Shown one piece after another: positions 1 through 12,207 of a stretch of DNA of 64,000 bases. Source of the DNA: Phlebopus portentosus (lineage: Eukaryota > Basidiomycota > Agaricomycetes > Boletales > Boletinellaceae); assembly GCA_037892935.1 (NCBI GenBank), contig JAYXKI010000010.1, positions 682,001 to 746,000 of the forward strand, read 5' to 3'. The number at the start of each line of letters is the position of its first letter. The first letter of the stretch is position 1. Under the pieces are notes generated by a model. It ran no database searches, was not told the origin of the DNA, and saw nothing but the letters and a program-made list of their open reading frames with translations. Position numbers and translations under genes: made by a program.

Positions 1-424
1 AGACGAGGAGATCCGGGAGGCGACATGGTAGATGTTAGTGTGGTGAGTGTTAAAGCCTGAGGAGCATTGACGTCTTCAAGTTGATGATTCAGATCAGGTG
101 TTTGCTTAGTCAGAAGAAGCTTATCAAGCAACCTGAATTCAAGTCAGATTTTGATATTTTCTTCATTATAAGAAATTAGGAATAAATGCATTAACGTTCG
201 AACACGAGTTACCTGCCTGATAGTTACATTAATTTTCGAAGGGCTAGATATTTACCAGCCAGAATTCGATCTTGAATGTTGTGCATGAAACAATACGAGT
301 CGCACATATCTCTTCAGGTTTGACCTAAGTTTACTATGAAATGATATTCTGCAACGTAGAGAAACGACTAGCAATACAGAGGAAGCGACGGTATCTGCTG
401 AAGGGGTATCTTGAGCTTCCGAAG
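1..424. other. Intergenic, no gene recognised
   Basis: I see no conserved reading frame, RNA gene or repeat here. It lies downstream of the MZT1 stop codon and probably holds that gene's 3' untranslated region, plus spacer running to the window edge. Confidence 0.5.
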
Positions 425-775
425 CTACGCCTGCACGCCATTTCGCTCTGGCGTTCGACCCGCTAACTGAGCCTTCTCGCGCCTTAGGTCCGTCACAACC
501 GTCTTCACACTGTCATCAGCTCAAGAACGCGATTCGAGACGATAGGAGCACTTACGGCGAGAGCCTCAGGATTGACGCCGCTCTCGATCATCTGTACGCA
601 AATAGCGAGCGTCTCGCGATCTAGCTGCGTATTGAGCAATTGTGATATGTCGTACAGAACTTGCGTAGAAATATAATCTTGTCATCCAAATGGGCGCCAT
701 GAATAAAAGAAAGACCAACGCACTGTCAAGTGTTTGTTGAGCAGTGTTTCTGTCTGCTTCTCGGGCGTTGGACAT
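425..775 (-). CDS. MZT1: Mitotic-spindle organizing protein 1 (MOZART1) homologue
   Basis: Three exons (775-724, 659-556, 502-425) give a 77-residue protein. The reading [17 protein letters not shown] followed by [10 protein letters not shown] and then TVVTDLRRE is the diagnostic MOZART1 core. The family consists of tiny helical proteins that bind the N-terminal regions of gamma-tubulin complex proteins and recruit or activate gamma-tubulin ring complexes at spindle pole bodies. Length and helical core match the family; the divergent tail after the last helix is normal. Introns of 64 and 53 nt have GT-AG ends, and the second is phase 0. A hAT-type element lies only 3 bp upstream of the ATG, so the present leader is transposon-derived. 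The next in-frame start further upstream would lie inside that element, which is why I chose this ATG. Without splicing the gene is easy to miss. Confidence 0.9.
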
Positions 776-786
776 AGTGGCCGGAT

Positions 787-1449
787 TAGGGTTCGCGGGG
801 AAACTCTGAGTTATCAATTTCAGTTGACAACTCGGTGGTTTCCCACGGGGTTGTCAACGTTGTCAACCATAAATGGACAAAACGGGGCATGTGGAAACTG
901 TGGAAACTCATTTTAACTTGTACTAGTTTAATACAAGCAAGGTAACATTGTGTAAGCAGGAAATGTATAGCTTTTCACTCCATTTCGGAGTATTGTGTCA
1001 TGGTGCATATAAAGTACGAAAAATTCGGCACCAGCCCACTGAGCTCACCATGGCTGTTCGAGTTTCTTCACCTGAGGAACTGGAAACTAAGCTTTCCCAG
1101 CTTTACAATGTGCTGTCTTATGTGCTGTCTTGTCTTGTCTTGTTATGTTTTCCTATGTAATAAATAATCCCAACTTATTCATAATATTGGTCCCACATCG
1201 ATTGTACAAGGGTGGAATGCCCGCTAGATTTTTCGACTTCATGTATGCTACCAATAGAGTGCTTACAAAGTGGGAAAACTGATTACAAAGTGAACAAATT
1301 GCCTTATTTGGGCGACTTATGTATTACATTTCAAAGTAGTTTCCACAGTTTCCACCACGTTGGAAACATTTCCACCCGACCTCCTGACCTGAGCACCCTG
1401 TTTGACAACTAGTTTTCACAGGCAAGTTTGAGTTTCCCCGCGAACCCTA
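787..1449. mobile_element. Non-autonomous hAT-type DNA transposon (MITE), 663 bp
   Basis: The ends are perfect 20-bp inverted repeats (787-806 and 1430-1449) starting TAGGGTTCGCGGGG, which fits the YARNG tip of hAT elements. They are flanked by an exact 8-bp direct repeat GGCCGGAT (779-786 and 1450-1457), the target-site duplication length typical of hAT. Subterminal motifs based on GTTGACAAC and GTTTCCAC recur near both ends, as expected for hAT transposase binding. The interior encodes no recognisable transposase. The element sits between the MZT1 start codon and its original promoter. Confidence 0.92.
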
Positions 1450-1457
1450 GGCCGGAT

Positions 1458-1788
1458 GCAGGATGCGGATTCACGAGACGCGCGAGACGTGCCCTGACGC
1501 GTTTTCGTCTACAGTATCTCCTTTCATCACGTCATACAGCATCCGTATGATTTGACCCTCTCAGTGTTGCTGATAACTTCCCCGCTTCGGTTCAACAACG
1601 AATTGAAATGCTTATCTCACGGAGTGTGAAATCTGTGGTCCGTGTGTGTAATCATAATCACATCTTCCGATCTCGGGACTCCTCACGTCATGTATATAAG
1701 AATGCACTGGCAACATTTACAATCAGGATTGACTCTTTACGCACAATAACACTTCATCCACCTAGTATTTAGTACTTGCGACATTTGA
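1458..1788 (+). promoter_or_regulatory. Promoter region of the dioxygenase gene (formerly shared with MZT1)
   Basis: This is the non-transposon part of the divergent spacer. A TATA-like TATATAAG lies at 1693-1700, about 90 bp before the dioxygenase ATG, a plausible core promoter position. Before the hAT insertion the same interval would have served MZT1 in the other direction. No other motif is convincing. Confidence 0.45.
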
Positions 1789-2572
1789 ATGGCAACACAG
1801 ACCGCGCCTTACGCAGACCTTCTGTCGGCTTACAAAGACGCGGAAACATTACCAGAGACGTTCAACGCCGACGGAAAGTCTCTGTATAACCCTCCTGGTC
1901 CACGATCATCTGCCTACGACGAGTTCCCTGCACCAATTGATTCTTCAAATAATGGATTTGACTTTCATAGTACGTCGTCACCTCGATCTCTGTCTATACT
2001 CAAGAGCTAATGCTGTGCGGATGAAATAGTTTACTACATGCAAGCCATTGATTCCCAGAAGGAATACGCCCGAGCTTTGCATGAGCGGATACGACGCGAA
2101 TTTCCTGAAGTACGTCCCGCATTTATGGTATGTCGGCAGGTCCTGACATTATTCAGCTCCGGATATACAGATTCTGGGAGAAGCCAGTCGGTATGTCCTC
2201 TCATTCTCTTCCTAGAGTTTACTTATGTGTAAGTATTTGCCTTCACTAGGTCCTCACCCGGTAGCCATGTTTGAAGTGAACACCTTCACACCTCACCAAA
2301 CCGGTACGCTCATAAGCTGGCTCGTCGTTCACCGCGGTCCCTGCTCGTATGTCCTCTTCTTTCCTCCCGCGGTCTAATAATATTCATCCCATTACTTCAG
2401 CGTCCTAGTCCATCCAAACACGGGGGATGCGTACGCCGACCACACTGAACTCGCGACGTGGATAGGCAAGCCATGGCCGCTTCATGTGGACATCCTGAAA
2501 CGTGAGGCGCGCTTCGGGCCAAATGCTCAGCGTCCAGCCCAGAATGGACAGAACCAATCGCAACAGCTGTAG
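1789..2572 (+). CDS. DOPA 4,5-dioxygenase family protein
   Basis: Five exons (1789-1969, 2030-2109, 2157-2190, 2250-2346, 2401-2572) encode 187 residues. Family marks are FDFHIYY near residue 60, RIYRFWEKPVGPHPVAMFEV in the middle, and LVHPNTGDAYADHTELATW near the C-terminal third. The conserved histidines of these blocks are the expected iron or substrate ligands. Characterised members (for example the fly agaric enzyme of betalain pigment synthesis) open the ring of L-DOPA to seco-DOPAs; many fungal homologues have no known substrate. No signal peptide is seen, so the protein is probably cytosolic. The N-terminal 55 residues are a variable, Pro/Ser-rich leader. No other pigment genes sit nearby, so the natural substrate is open. 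Confidence 0.9.
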
Positions 2573-3905
2573 CATTGGAATAAAATTGTACAAGACTTAT
2601 TGGACTGCATGATTCGCTGAACTTCGCCATTGTATACGATATGGATCTTTACCAGCTTATTGCATGTCTTGCTCAAGTGCTAGGCTTTTTTGACAAATTG
2701 CTGGGCGCTGCCATGACTGCATCATGACGCCCCAAACACGCATCAGCTAAAATACGACAGATCAATCGGTACCAATTTTCTCTACCCGTACTACAAGAAC
2801 ACATCCGAAAAGCCTTTCAGCATATTCGATGCCCTATCAGCACCCACTGAATCGTGCGCAAGAACTCGTGGAGCAAAATCGTCCAGGCTTCTCCTTGACA
2901 AAATGCTCCCACGGTGGCCAACGGTGTGCGAGATCAAGCGTAAGATCGAACTCCAGGAAAGAAGTGAGGTCATATGAACAATATATCTGTGGAATTCTGA
3001 CTTTCTAGACGAATCGTTGCAGGGGGTTTCTGCATGCTGTTCTTCTTCCCTGCGCTGTGATGGGAACCGTGATTACATCACGAACTGAAGGGTAGACTTC
3101 ACCCAATTAACGACTTGTGACACAAAAGTTGAGTAAGGGCCACACCAGCTAGGTGATTTCTCTTTGATTTCCTTTATGAACTTGCCTTCCTTGTTCACCT
3201 GCCCCCTAATGTTCGCCATAGAGATATTCGAAGAAGTTCTGAGAGCTGAAGGAAGAGCTGCGTACTTGATCTGTGACGGTGCTACTAGTAACGATCTGGG
3301 TTCACTTGACGTATCAAGAGACTCTCCATTGTCCTATGCCGCTCAATTTTTGATTGTAGTCGTGAAAACGCCTGCTTTAGGCGCGTATGGAAGGCAAGTA
3401 TTCTCCTAATAAAGAAAAGACCGAATACTTACTTAGAGCTTCTGTGAACAAACTCACAATCAGAGCGGAACTTCTGTTCGCAAACAAGAGCGCCGTGATG
3501 CCAGTGAATCCTGAACTAAGTACATGAAAGTACTGTTATGTCAATAACAAATACTTATTTCCATTTGATCATAAGAACGCGCATATTACGAACCCAACGC
3601 GTCATCCACTCGGCTGGTAACAATGAAGTTTTGTGGTCCTAGCCTCAATATCATACCACAATGCTGTCTGAACTACGAAAAAAAAAGACACGATGCAGTG
3701 CGTTGAGAATGAAATATGAGCTTCCGGATCGATTCAACTATCTTGATTTCATTCAGTTTTGCTCCTTCAACAATTAATGTGTGCAAGAATAGTAGGACCG
3801 TTTCGCGTATAGAGCCATGCCGAATGTTTCCGACAACAAAAACTTTCAGTTCTGTCAAAATCAACAAAGGAAAACAATGCCTATGTCTGTAGTCTTAAGG
3901 CGGTT
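2573..3905. other. Intergenic, no gene supported
   Basis: This 1.3-kb spacer separates the ends of two convergent genes. Short open frames exist on both strands but none shows a conserved motif, a signal peptide or consistent splice structure. It may hold 3' untranslated sequence and decayed DNA; I see nothing that can be named. Confidence 0.4.
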
Positions 3906-5459
<1,554 letters not shown>

Positions 5460-5670
5460 GATCAGCAGCGAAATCAGGGTGGATGGAGGGGAAGAGACAA
5501 GGAAGAAATACAGTGCCGTACCAACGCATCTTTTACAATTCAAACGCTTTAACTAATCGGAAATATCCGGACGCTCAGATCACGTGGTCTGGACACAAAT
5601 TTTGGTTATCATCTTAACTCTTGATAGAGTTGAACACATCGGTGATCCTGCTCTTTTCGAGGAGTTCACC

Positions 5671-8448
5671 ATGGTTCGGTCCCATGCTGGAAGAGGAGCA
5701 TTGTTGTCTTCCAATTTACCTCAGCTTCAAAATCTCATCAAAAGAGATCCTGCAGCGTACAAAGAAGAATTTCTTCAGCGGTGGAATCATTACAGAAGCG
5801 TCCTGAGCATCTTTCAGGCGAATCCGGTCGATCAGTCAGAGGAGTTTAGAGAGATGGTTACCTTCATATCTCAGGTATTCACATTAAGTGGCTGATACAT
5901 CCTTAAGATCTGAACAGCCATTACCTTTCAGGTCTCAGCATGCTATCCGAAAGAAACTGCTAGCTTTCCCTCGGAGTTGTCTAGTTTGCTACTGAACTAT
6001 TATGCCGAACTGAACGCAGACATGAAGAAGGGCTTGATCTCAAATCTTATTATACTGCGAAAGAAGGGTGTTCTTACTCCTGTCGAGTGAGTACTATTAA
6101 TTTGTACTTATTCAAAGTAGCTGACAGTTGTCTAGTTTACTGAAGACACTTTTTCCTCTTCTTCCTCGAACATCCTCATCATCTCTCCGTTCATTCATAC
6201 GCAAGAATATTTTGCTTGAGATACGCAGCGCGAATGTCCAGCGAACCAATCTCAAACTTAATCGAGCCGTTCAAGCTATGCTCTTCCGAATGGTCGAACA
6301 AGGAGCAGACATGGATCCAGTGTTTGACAAGGGAAAGAAACCTGTTCGTAGTGCGGACGTATCACATCACTCTGGAGATGAAGCTCTCTGGGCGGTATTT
6401 CTGACGAAGGATCTGTGGAAGAAGGGAATTTGGTGTGTCTTTTTTTCCTGCTGGCAAACACCCCTGTTAATTTGATGATCCTTAGGAACGATGCCAAATC
6501 CGTAGCGATTATCTCGTTAGGTTGCTTTCATCCTATCACAAAGGTTCAAAGTGCAGCACTTCATTTTTTCCTCGACGAGGATGATGATAATGATGAATCC
6601 AGTGAAGAAGAAGACGAAGTATGGAAATCTTTTCTTCCCTACGAAAGACCCGTGTTAATTGTTCTTTTCTCAGGGCCCGGATGTCAAGGCCCTGCAGCAT
6701 AGGAGAACTATCAACAAGAAGACGAGAAGCAGGGATATAAAGCTTGAGAAAAGTATTAAAATTGCTAGCAAGGCATGAGTTCCTCTCCGTTCTTTCTATT
6801 TCTAGCCGCTGATTCAACTTCATTTTTTACGCCTTCAGAAAGCGAAGTCAAGAAAGGTCGAAGCATTGAAGGCAAACTATGTCGCACTTCAGCTATTACA
6901 AGACCCTCAGACGTTTGCGGAAAAGCTTTTTGACAATTTATCGCGTTTCGACAAGCGTTACACGCTTGATCATAAGATCTTGCTTATGCAAGTGATGTGT
7001 CGTGCAATGGGAACACACAAGCTTTGCGTACTTCCGTTCTATACATACCTTCTTAAATACCTCTCTGCCTCGCAGCTACGCATCCCAACAATTCTTGCTG
7101 CTCTCGCGACATCCGTTCATGCGCTTACACCACCCGATGTACTAACCCCGGTGCTCAGGAAGATCGCTCACGAGTTCGTGCATCCTGGTGTCGGAAGCGA
7201 AGTTGTCGCTGCGGGATTAAACGCTATCCGCGAGGTGTGTGCCCGTCAGCCGTTAGCGATGGAGGAGGATTTGTTGGGCGATTTGGTGGAATACAAGAAG
7301 AGTAAAGATAAAGGTGTTATGGCAGCAGCTCGTGGCTTGTTGCACTTGTATAGACAGGAGATGCCTTCAATGCTGAAGCGGAGAGAAAGGGTGCGCTTCC
7401 AAGTTCACCAAATCTATCGTTTAATCATGACTGACATCGCTTGTCATGCAGGGTAAAGAAGCGGTCATGAAAGGAGCTAGTATTCAGCCGTTAGCCTTTG
7501 GACAAGAAGCTCAACCTAACAAAGCAGTCATTGATGGTCTAGACGTAAGCGCACTAGTGTTCTGCAAATTCTTCCTTCTCATCGATTATCTTTTGAAACG
7601 CAAGCTCCTTGAGGAACACATCCGCAGGATGAAAGAGACCGAAGCCGATGGGTCAGACACTAACGATGAAGAGATCGATGATGAAGACGCTTGGGAAGGT
7701 TGGGAGGTCGCCTCAGATTCTGATAGCTCATCTTCGTCGGATGGATGGATTGACGTCTCGTCCGACTCGGAGAATGATTTGGAGATAAGCGACAGTGAAG
7801 ATGAGAAGCGCACCCAGGAAAAGAAAGCGAAGGAGGAAGAGAGTGATTCGGAAGAAAGTGATAGTAAGACTGAAGACAAGGACGACACTGAGGAAGAGAC
7901 TGGGATAACCGGGAAAGCATCTAATGCTCCGGCCGACCCTTCCCAAAGCATCGCCGCCACCAAGGTATGTTTGCTTGTAATGAAACCCGTGGTAACACAT
8001 CAAACTTACTCGCCCGGTCTAGATATTGACACCGGCAGATTTTGCTCTCCTCAACGACCTCCGGTCAAAAGCCGAATCGTCTAACACGAAAGCGAAGAAA
8101 CGCAAGCATGGCGACTCCTCTAAGTCGGCATCCGCTGCCGACGGTGAGACAATTGTTCTTGGCGAAGCTGATATTCTTGGTCCTCGTAAAAAGGCCAAAG
8201 CCACCTACGAAGAACGCATGGCATCCGTCAAAGAAGGACGCGAAGGACGCGAAAAGTATGGTTCTAACAAAGGGAAGAAACATAAAGAGATGCCGAGTAG
8301 CACGACTAATCGCGAGAAGAAGCGTAATAAGCCTTTGATGATGGTCATGGCGAGTAGAGAGGTACGTGGAAAGAAGAAGGCGAGCTTGATGGAGAAGCAG
8401 AAGAGGTTGAGGAAACATAACGATAATCAAAAGAAAAGGAAGAAATAG
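5671..8448 (+). CDS. SDA1: SDA1, 60S ribosome biogenesis factor
   Basis: Nine exons (5671-5874, 5932-6086, 6136-6432, 6486-6618, 6674-6772, 6839-7390, 7452-7544, 7605-7964, 8023-8448) give 772 residues. The N-terminal [13 protein letters not shown] and [15 protein letters not shown] blocks are the SDA1 signature, followed by helical-repeat sequence ([32 protein letters not shown]). The C-terminal third is acidic, then strongly basic with the conserved end [21 protein letters not shown]1 acts in nuclear pre-60S maturation and export, and the basic tail fits nucleolar localisation. One intron (6773-6838) appears to use a GC donor. The 60-nt intron 7545-7604 keeps frame if retained, so its use is uncertain. 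The start was chosen at the ATG just before the conserved block. Confidence 0.92.
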
Positions 8449-8708
8449 TGTTTTCGCATTGCTGTCATTCTTAGCGCATTGTAATTTGCGTTTGAAAGTT
8501 GGTTTCAACACATCTCAAATTGAGTCGTATTCGAAGTTGGCAGACTCAGATGCAAGGTTATAAAATCCATACAAACGTAATGTCATTCAGAGCACAGTGA
8601 TATAAGTCAAAGTCCGAGATCTATATGTCAAAATGTGAACACAGAAGACAAGTACAATTGAAAAGTGCAAAAAGATGTGGAACAAAGGAAGGACGAAAAA
8701 TAAAGAAA

Positions 8709-11700
8709 TTAATTACTAGGACTCCTGGGGCCATCCAAGCTGGAATCCGGGAAACTCCCTGTCGTAGGCGTCGACACACCAGAAATGTTTGACTGGCTAC
8801 TGTTAAACATGGCCTTCAACGCCAACTCGTTCTTCTTCTGGCGCATCCGCTCTGCTTCCTCCGCACCTCCGGTCAACTTGAGCCTCTTACCCGACACAAA
8901 GCTCTTCAGCTCAGATTCGAATTCATCGGAATGTTCAGCCTTTTCTTTTTCGCGTGACTTTTGGCTTGCTTCTATGGCTTTCATTCGTCGCTCCGGATCG
9001 ATGGCCGCGGATCGGATTTCCATCATCACCGTGCTGATACCTCCGTGGCCTTCGTCTGGTGGTGGTAGAGGCTTGAAGCCTCGTGCGCGGCCTGCACCTG
9101 ACCCGCGGAGTGAGATAATCTTCTCAACGTGTCCGTATACCTCTGTGAGGGCCTTATGGTCGTCTAACAAGTCCTGGAGGAACTCCTCCTGGTGCGTAAG
9201 GAACTGTTGCTCCTCCACGATATTCTGAAGCTCTTCTTCCCACGTCTTCTTCCACATCGGCTTGACCGTCCCAATATACCCCTTCAGCGATTCTAGCTCA
9301 GCAGCAACTTCAGCTATGTCCTTCACTACAGTCTTGACGACGTTCGAACGCGGGCTGACGAAGCGTTTCAAAACGTCTTCCTTCAAATTCTCCACGGTGT
9401 CTTGCAGCTCCTCGACGCGAGTAAGGGCATTCTGTGTGCGACTGTCGAGACTCGTTTTCCCTGCGTCAATGTATGCTCGTGCTCCGCCGACCTTCGAGTT
9501 GGCTAGCTGACGGACCGACTGCGTCTGCGAACGCAATGTGCCCAAAGATTCCTTGGTCTGTGACATGAAGTCCGTATACAACTGTCGCATTACACCCAAA
9601 TCGCGCCGAAGGTTTTGAACTTCGTCGAATTGAGTTTTCAAGTCGTTGACTATTCGACCTGAAGCTTCCGAAAGGACCGAGGCTCCAGTAAACTGAGGCT
9701 GAAGAGTACCTCCAGTCGTCTGAGTTACGACCCCATTCAGTGGTGGTGGAGACGAATCTCCAGCATGGCCAACTAATCTTGAAAGACGGCGGGCAACACT
9801 CTGGAACTGCTTATCCGTCGGTCGAGAGATTTGAAGCTCATTTTCAGTGAATGCATGCGTTACAATGGGAAGAGGAGCTAGTTGTGACAATCGTTTTGAC
9901 GTGCCAACGGTGCTGCGGAGCTCCTTCAATTCCTGCGTCAGGCTTGACATTTGTTGATCTATATGTTGTTTTATTTGGTCCAGAGCTGTAATTCTACGAT
10001 CAGCTTATCGCTTTGCTAAACCAGTTACATGCTTACGATCGACATTTAAGGACAAAAGGCACTTATCCTTAACCTCTTCGACGTCCTCGAGCTCATACAT
10101 GACTCCGCTCGAAGGATCGCGAATATAGATCTCTGGGAAGTTGTCCTGTCCCGGGCTGTACGAGAACTTGTCCACGAACAAAACCCTTAGTGACGAGAAG
10201 GATAGTCCTCGTTCAATCTTGACTTTCTTGACTTCCCGGCCAAGTTGCAAAAAGACCGTAAGTGCGTTGGAGGTAGCACTTTCAGGTTCTTCAAACGTCC
10301 CTTCAGGCTTGATGGATAAACGTCGCCTATCTACGTATTCAGGACTATCTTTCGAGGTCGACACCGGAGGAGTAAGACCCGAAGAGACGGCAGAACTAGG
10401 GACAGGAGGGACAGGGGGAACTTCTTCCTGAATCGGTGTTGGCGTACGGTTCATCCTACTCCTGGGTTCCTTGCTTTCAGACGGCTCATCTTCCTCTGTC
10501 AAGACATTCAGTTCTCCTGGAGTGAGATGTGAATCAGCCGCCATTGAACGTCTGTTCGCTGAACGGCCTAATCCTGAACGGTCTCTTGTCGCCGCTCCTG
10601 TCATTTTAGAGATATTGTACGTGGAGAAACGCTTCGACGCGCGCCTCTCCAAAGCATCGCTTTTCTTCAGAGCAGCGAGAGAGCTCTCAATAACAGGCGC
10701 CTGGCTAGCATCAAACTGAGGTGTCTCTGGAGGAGTGGTCAAACTTTGCTGGCTACCGGCCATGGATGAGACGTTTTCAGAAGAGAGCTGGGGTGAAGCT
10801 TTGTCGACAACAACAGCCGGAACAACAGGAACAGGATTATCGGTCAACGAATATCTTATCACATTAGGAGGGACTGGTGGCGTGTCGGGAATCGGAGGCT
10901 GCTGCTGCTTCGGAGAGAGCGTAATGGTAGTATCCCCGGAATCTTCAGCGTTATTAGAACTCGGAGTAGCGCTTCGTGGCCTGATGGTTTCTTGGTATTC
11001 CGTAGCGGGACGAGATTGTGGTGTACCGTTGTAACGTGCAGACTCACGTCGACTACTCGGCGCGGGTTCATCTTCGCCAGCGGGTGTTTTGGGACGCATA
11101 AATCCACCTGTAAAATAACCTTCTTCGATTTGAAAAGGTGGCGGCGGAGGAAGCTGGGCATTCGGCTCCTTCTTCCGGGAAGACGAAACCACACGTCTCT
11201 GCGATCCTTCCACAGTTGATCCACGAACCGACCCACCCTCACTGACCGCCATCGACCGGTGAGAGCGAGACGAACCGGCTGCAGAACTTGTACTGTCTGC
11301 CCTCGATGAACGAGTCGCACGCGGTTCGCGTTCGGAACCCTGGGAATCTCCTGTCCTGTGTTTTCGATCCGACATAATTCGTCGATAGATAGACTGTTTT
11401 GTACGAAGCCCCTGCAGCAGGTTTGTGATGATTGAGCGCACTGAAGGCAGATATATTTCGAGATTTGACGATGTGGCTTCCTCAGATAGACATTGTTCTA
11501 AAACAGCGCGAAGATCTTCTGGGACAGATTGTAGTTCACTAACAGAAAACAGCTTAGAGAATGAGCACTAAACCCGATTAGAAAGGCATACCCCATGTCG
11601 ATGTCAAATGACTTGAATGCCGCCACGGCGGCGTTGAAATCATTGCCCAGGCGAACGTAGACGTCGCTGACCTGGGTTTCGGTGACCTTCAAAGTACTCC

Positions 11701-11991
11701 ATAACGTGAGAGCTTCGAGTAACTGCTTGATAGAGACGAGTAAACGTGTGACAGCAGATTCAACTGGAGGCTAAAGAAAAAGAGTTTGTTTGCGATAAGC
11801 TTGTAAGCTTCAGTGGCCAGTTGGCGACTTACATTAGCATTTGACCTACTGGCTCGTTCGCGATCACGTTCGCTTCCTCGCGAGAGTGTTGAAGATGTCG
11901 ACTGATTTTCGCGTCTTGAAGGATGGCCCTGAGCAAATCGGTAGGGCGACGATGAGGCTTGAGAGGACGGTGTTGCAACTGCACCATTCAT
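8709..11991 (-). CDS. BUD6: BUD6/AIP3 actin-interacting polarity factor
   Basis: Four exons (11991-11833, 11770-11592, 11538-10037, 9985-8709) give 1,038 residues. The N-terminal block with RLLVSIKQLLEALTLWS and DVYVRLGNDFNAAVAAFKSF is the Bud6 N-terminal domain. A long Ser/Pro-rich disordered stretch follows. The C-terminal half is the AIP3 region, largely coiled coil (ELRSTVGTSKRLSQL; LRRDLGVMRQLYTDF). Bud6 works with formins to nucleate actin cables at sites of polarised growth and septation. Introns are 62, 53 and 51 nt, and the phases close exactly. The first ATG is chosen because the frame upstream lacks another ATG; an additional upstream non-coding exon is possible. The divergent neighbour starts 216 bp away. 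Confidence 0.88.
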
Positions 11992-12207
11992 GGCGGGACT
12001 TGACGAAGACGACACGGCGACAAGAGAATCCGTGACTAGAATGGGAATGGTAGCACATACAGGTTACTCGATCGGGTAATACCGACGGTAGTGCCGTGCC
12101 CTTACCGTGTCTCGACTCTGCCTTGCACGTCGATAAACTGAACACCGACAACACGGACGGCAGAGACGGGCGCGAAAGCCGTCGTCACCGCGTAATACAA
12201 CGAGAAC

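Noticed and set aside
3164..3409. Plus-strand 81-codon frame in the spacer before CBS
   Set aside because: No conserved motif, no matching splice partners and no promoter signal; a frame of this length is expected by chance.
7586..7963. Minus-strand Ser-rich frame inside SDA1
   Set aside because: It is antisense to the acidic Asp/Glu/Ser tract of SDA1, which readily produces such frames.
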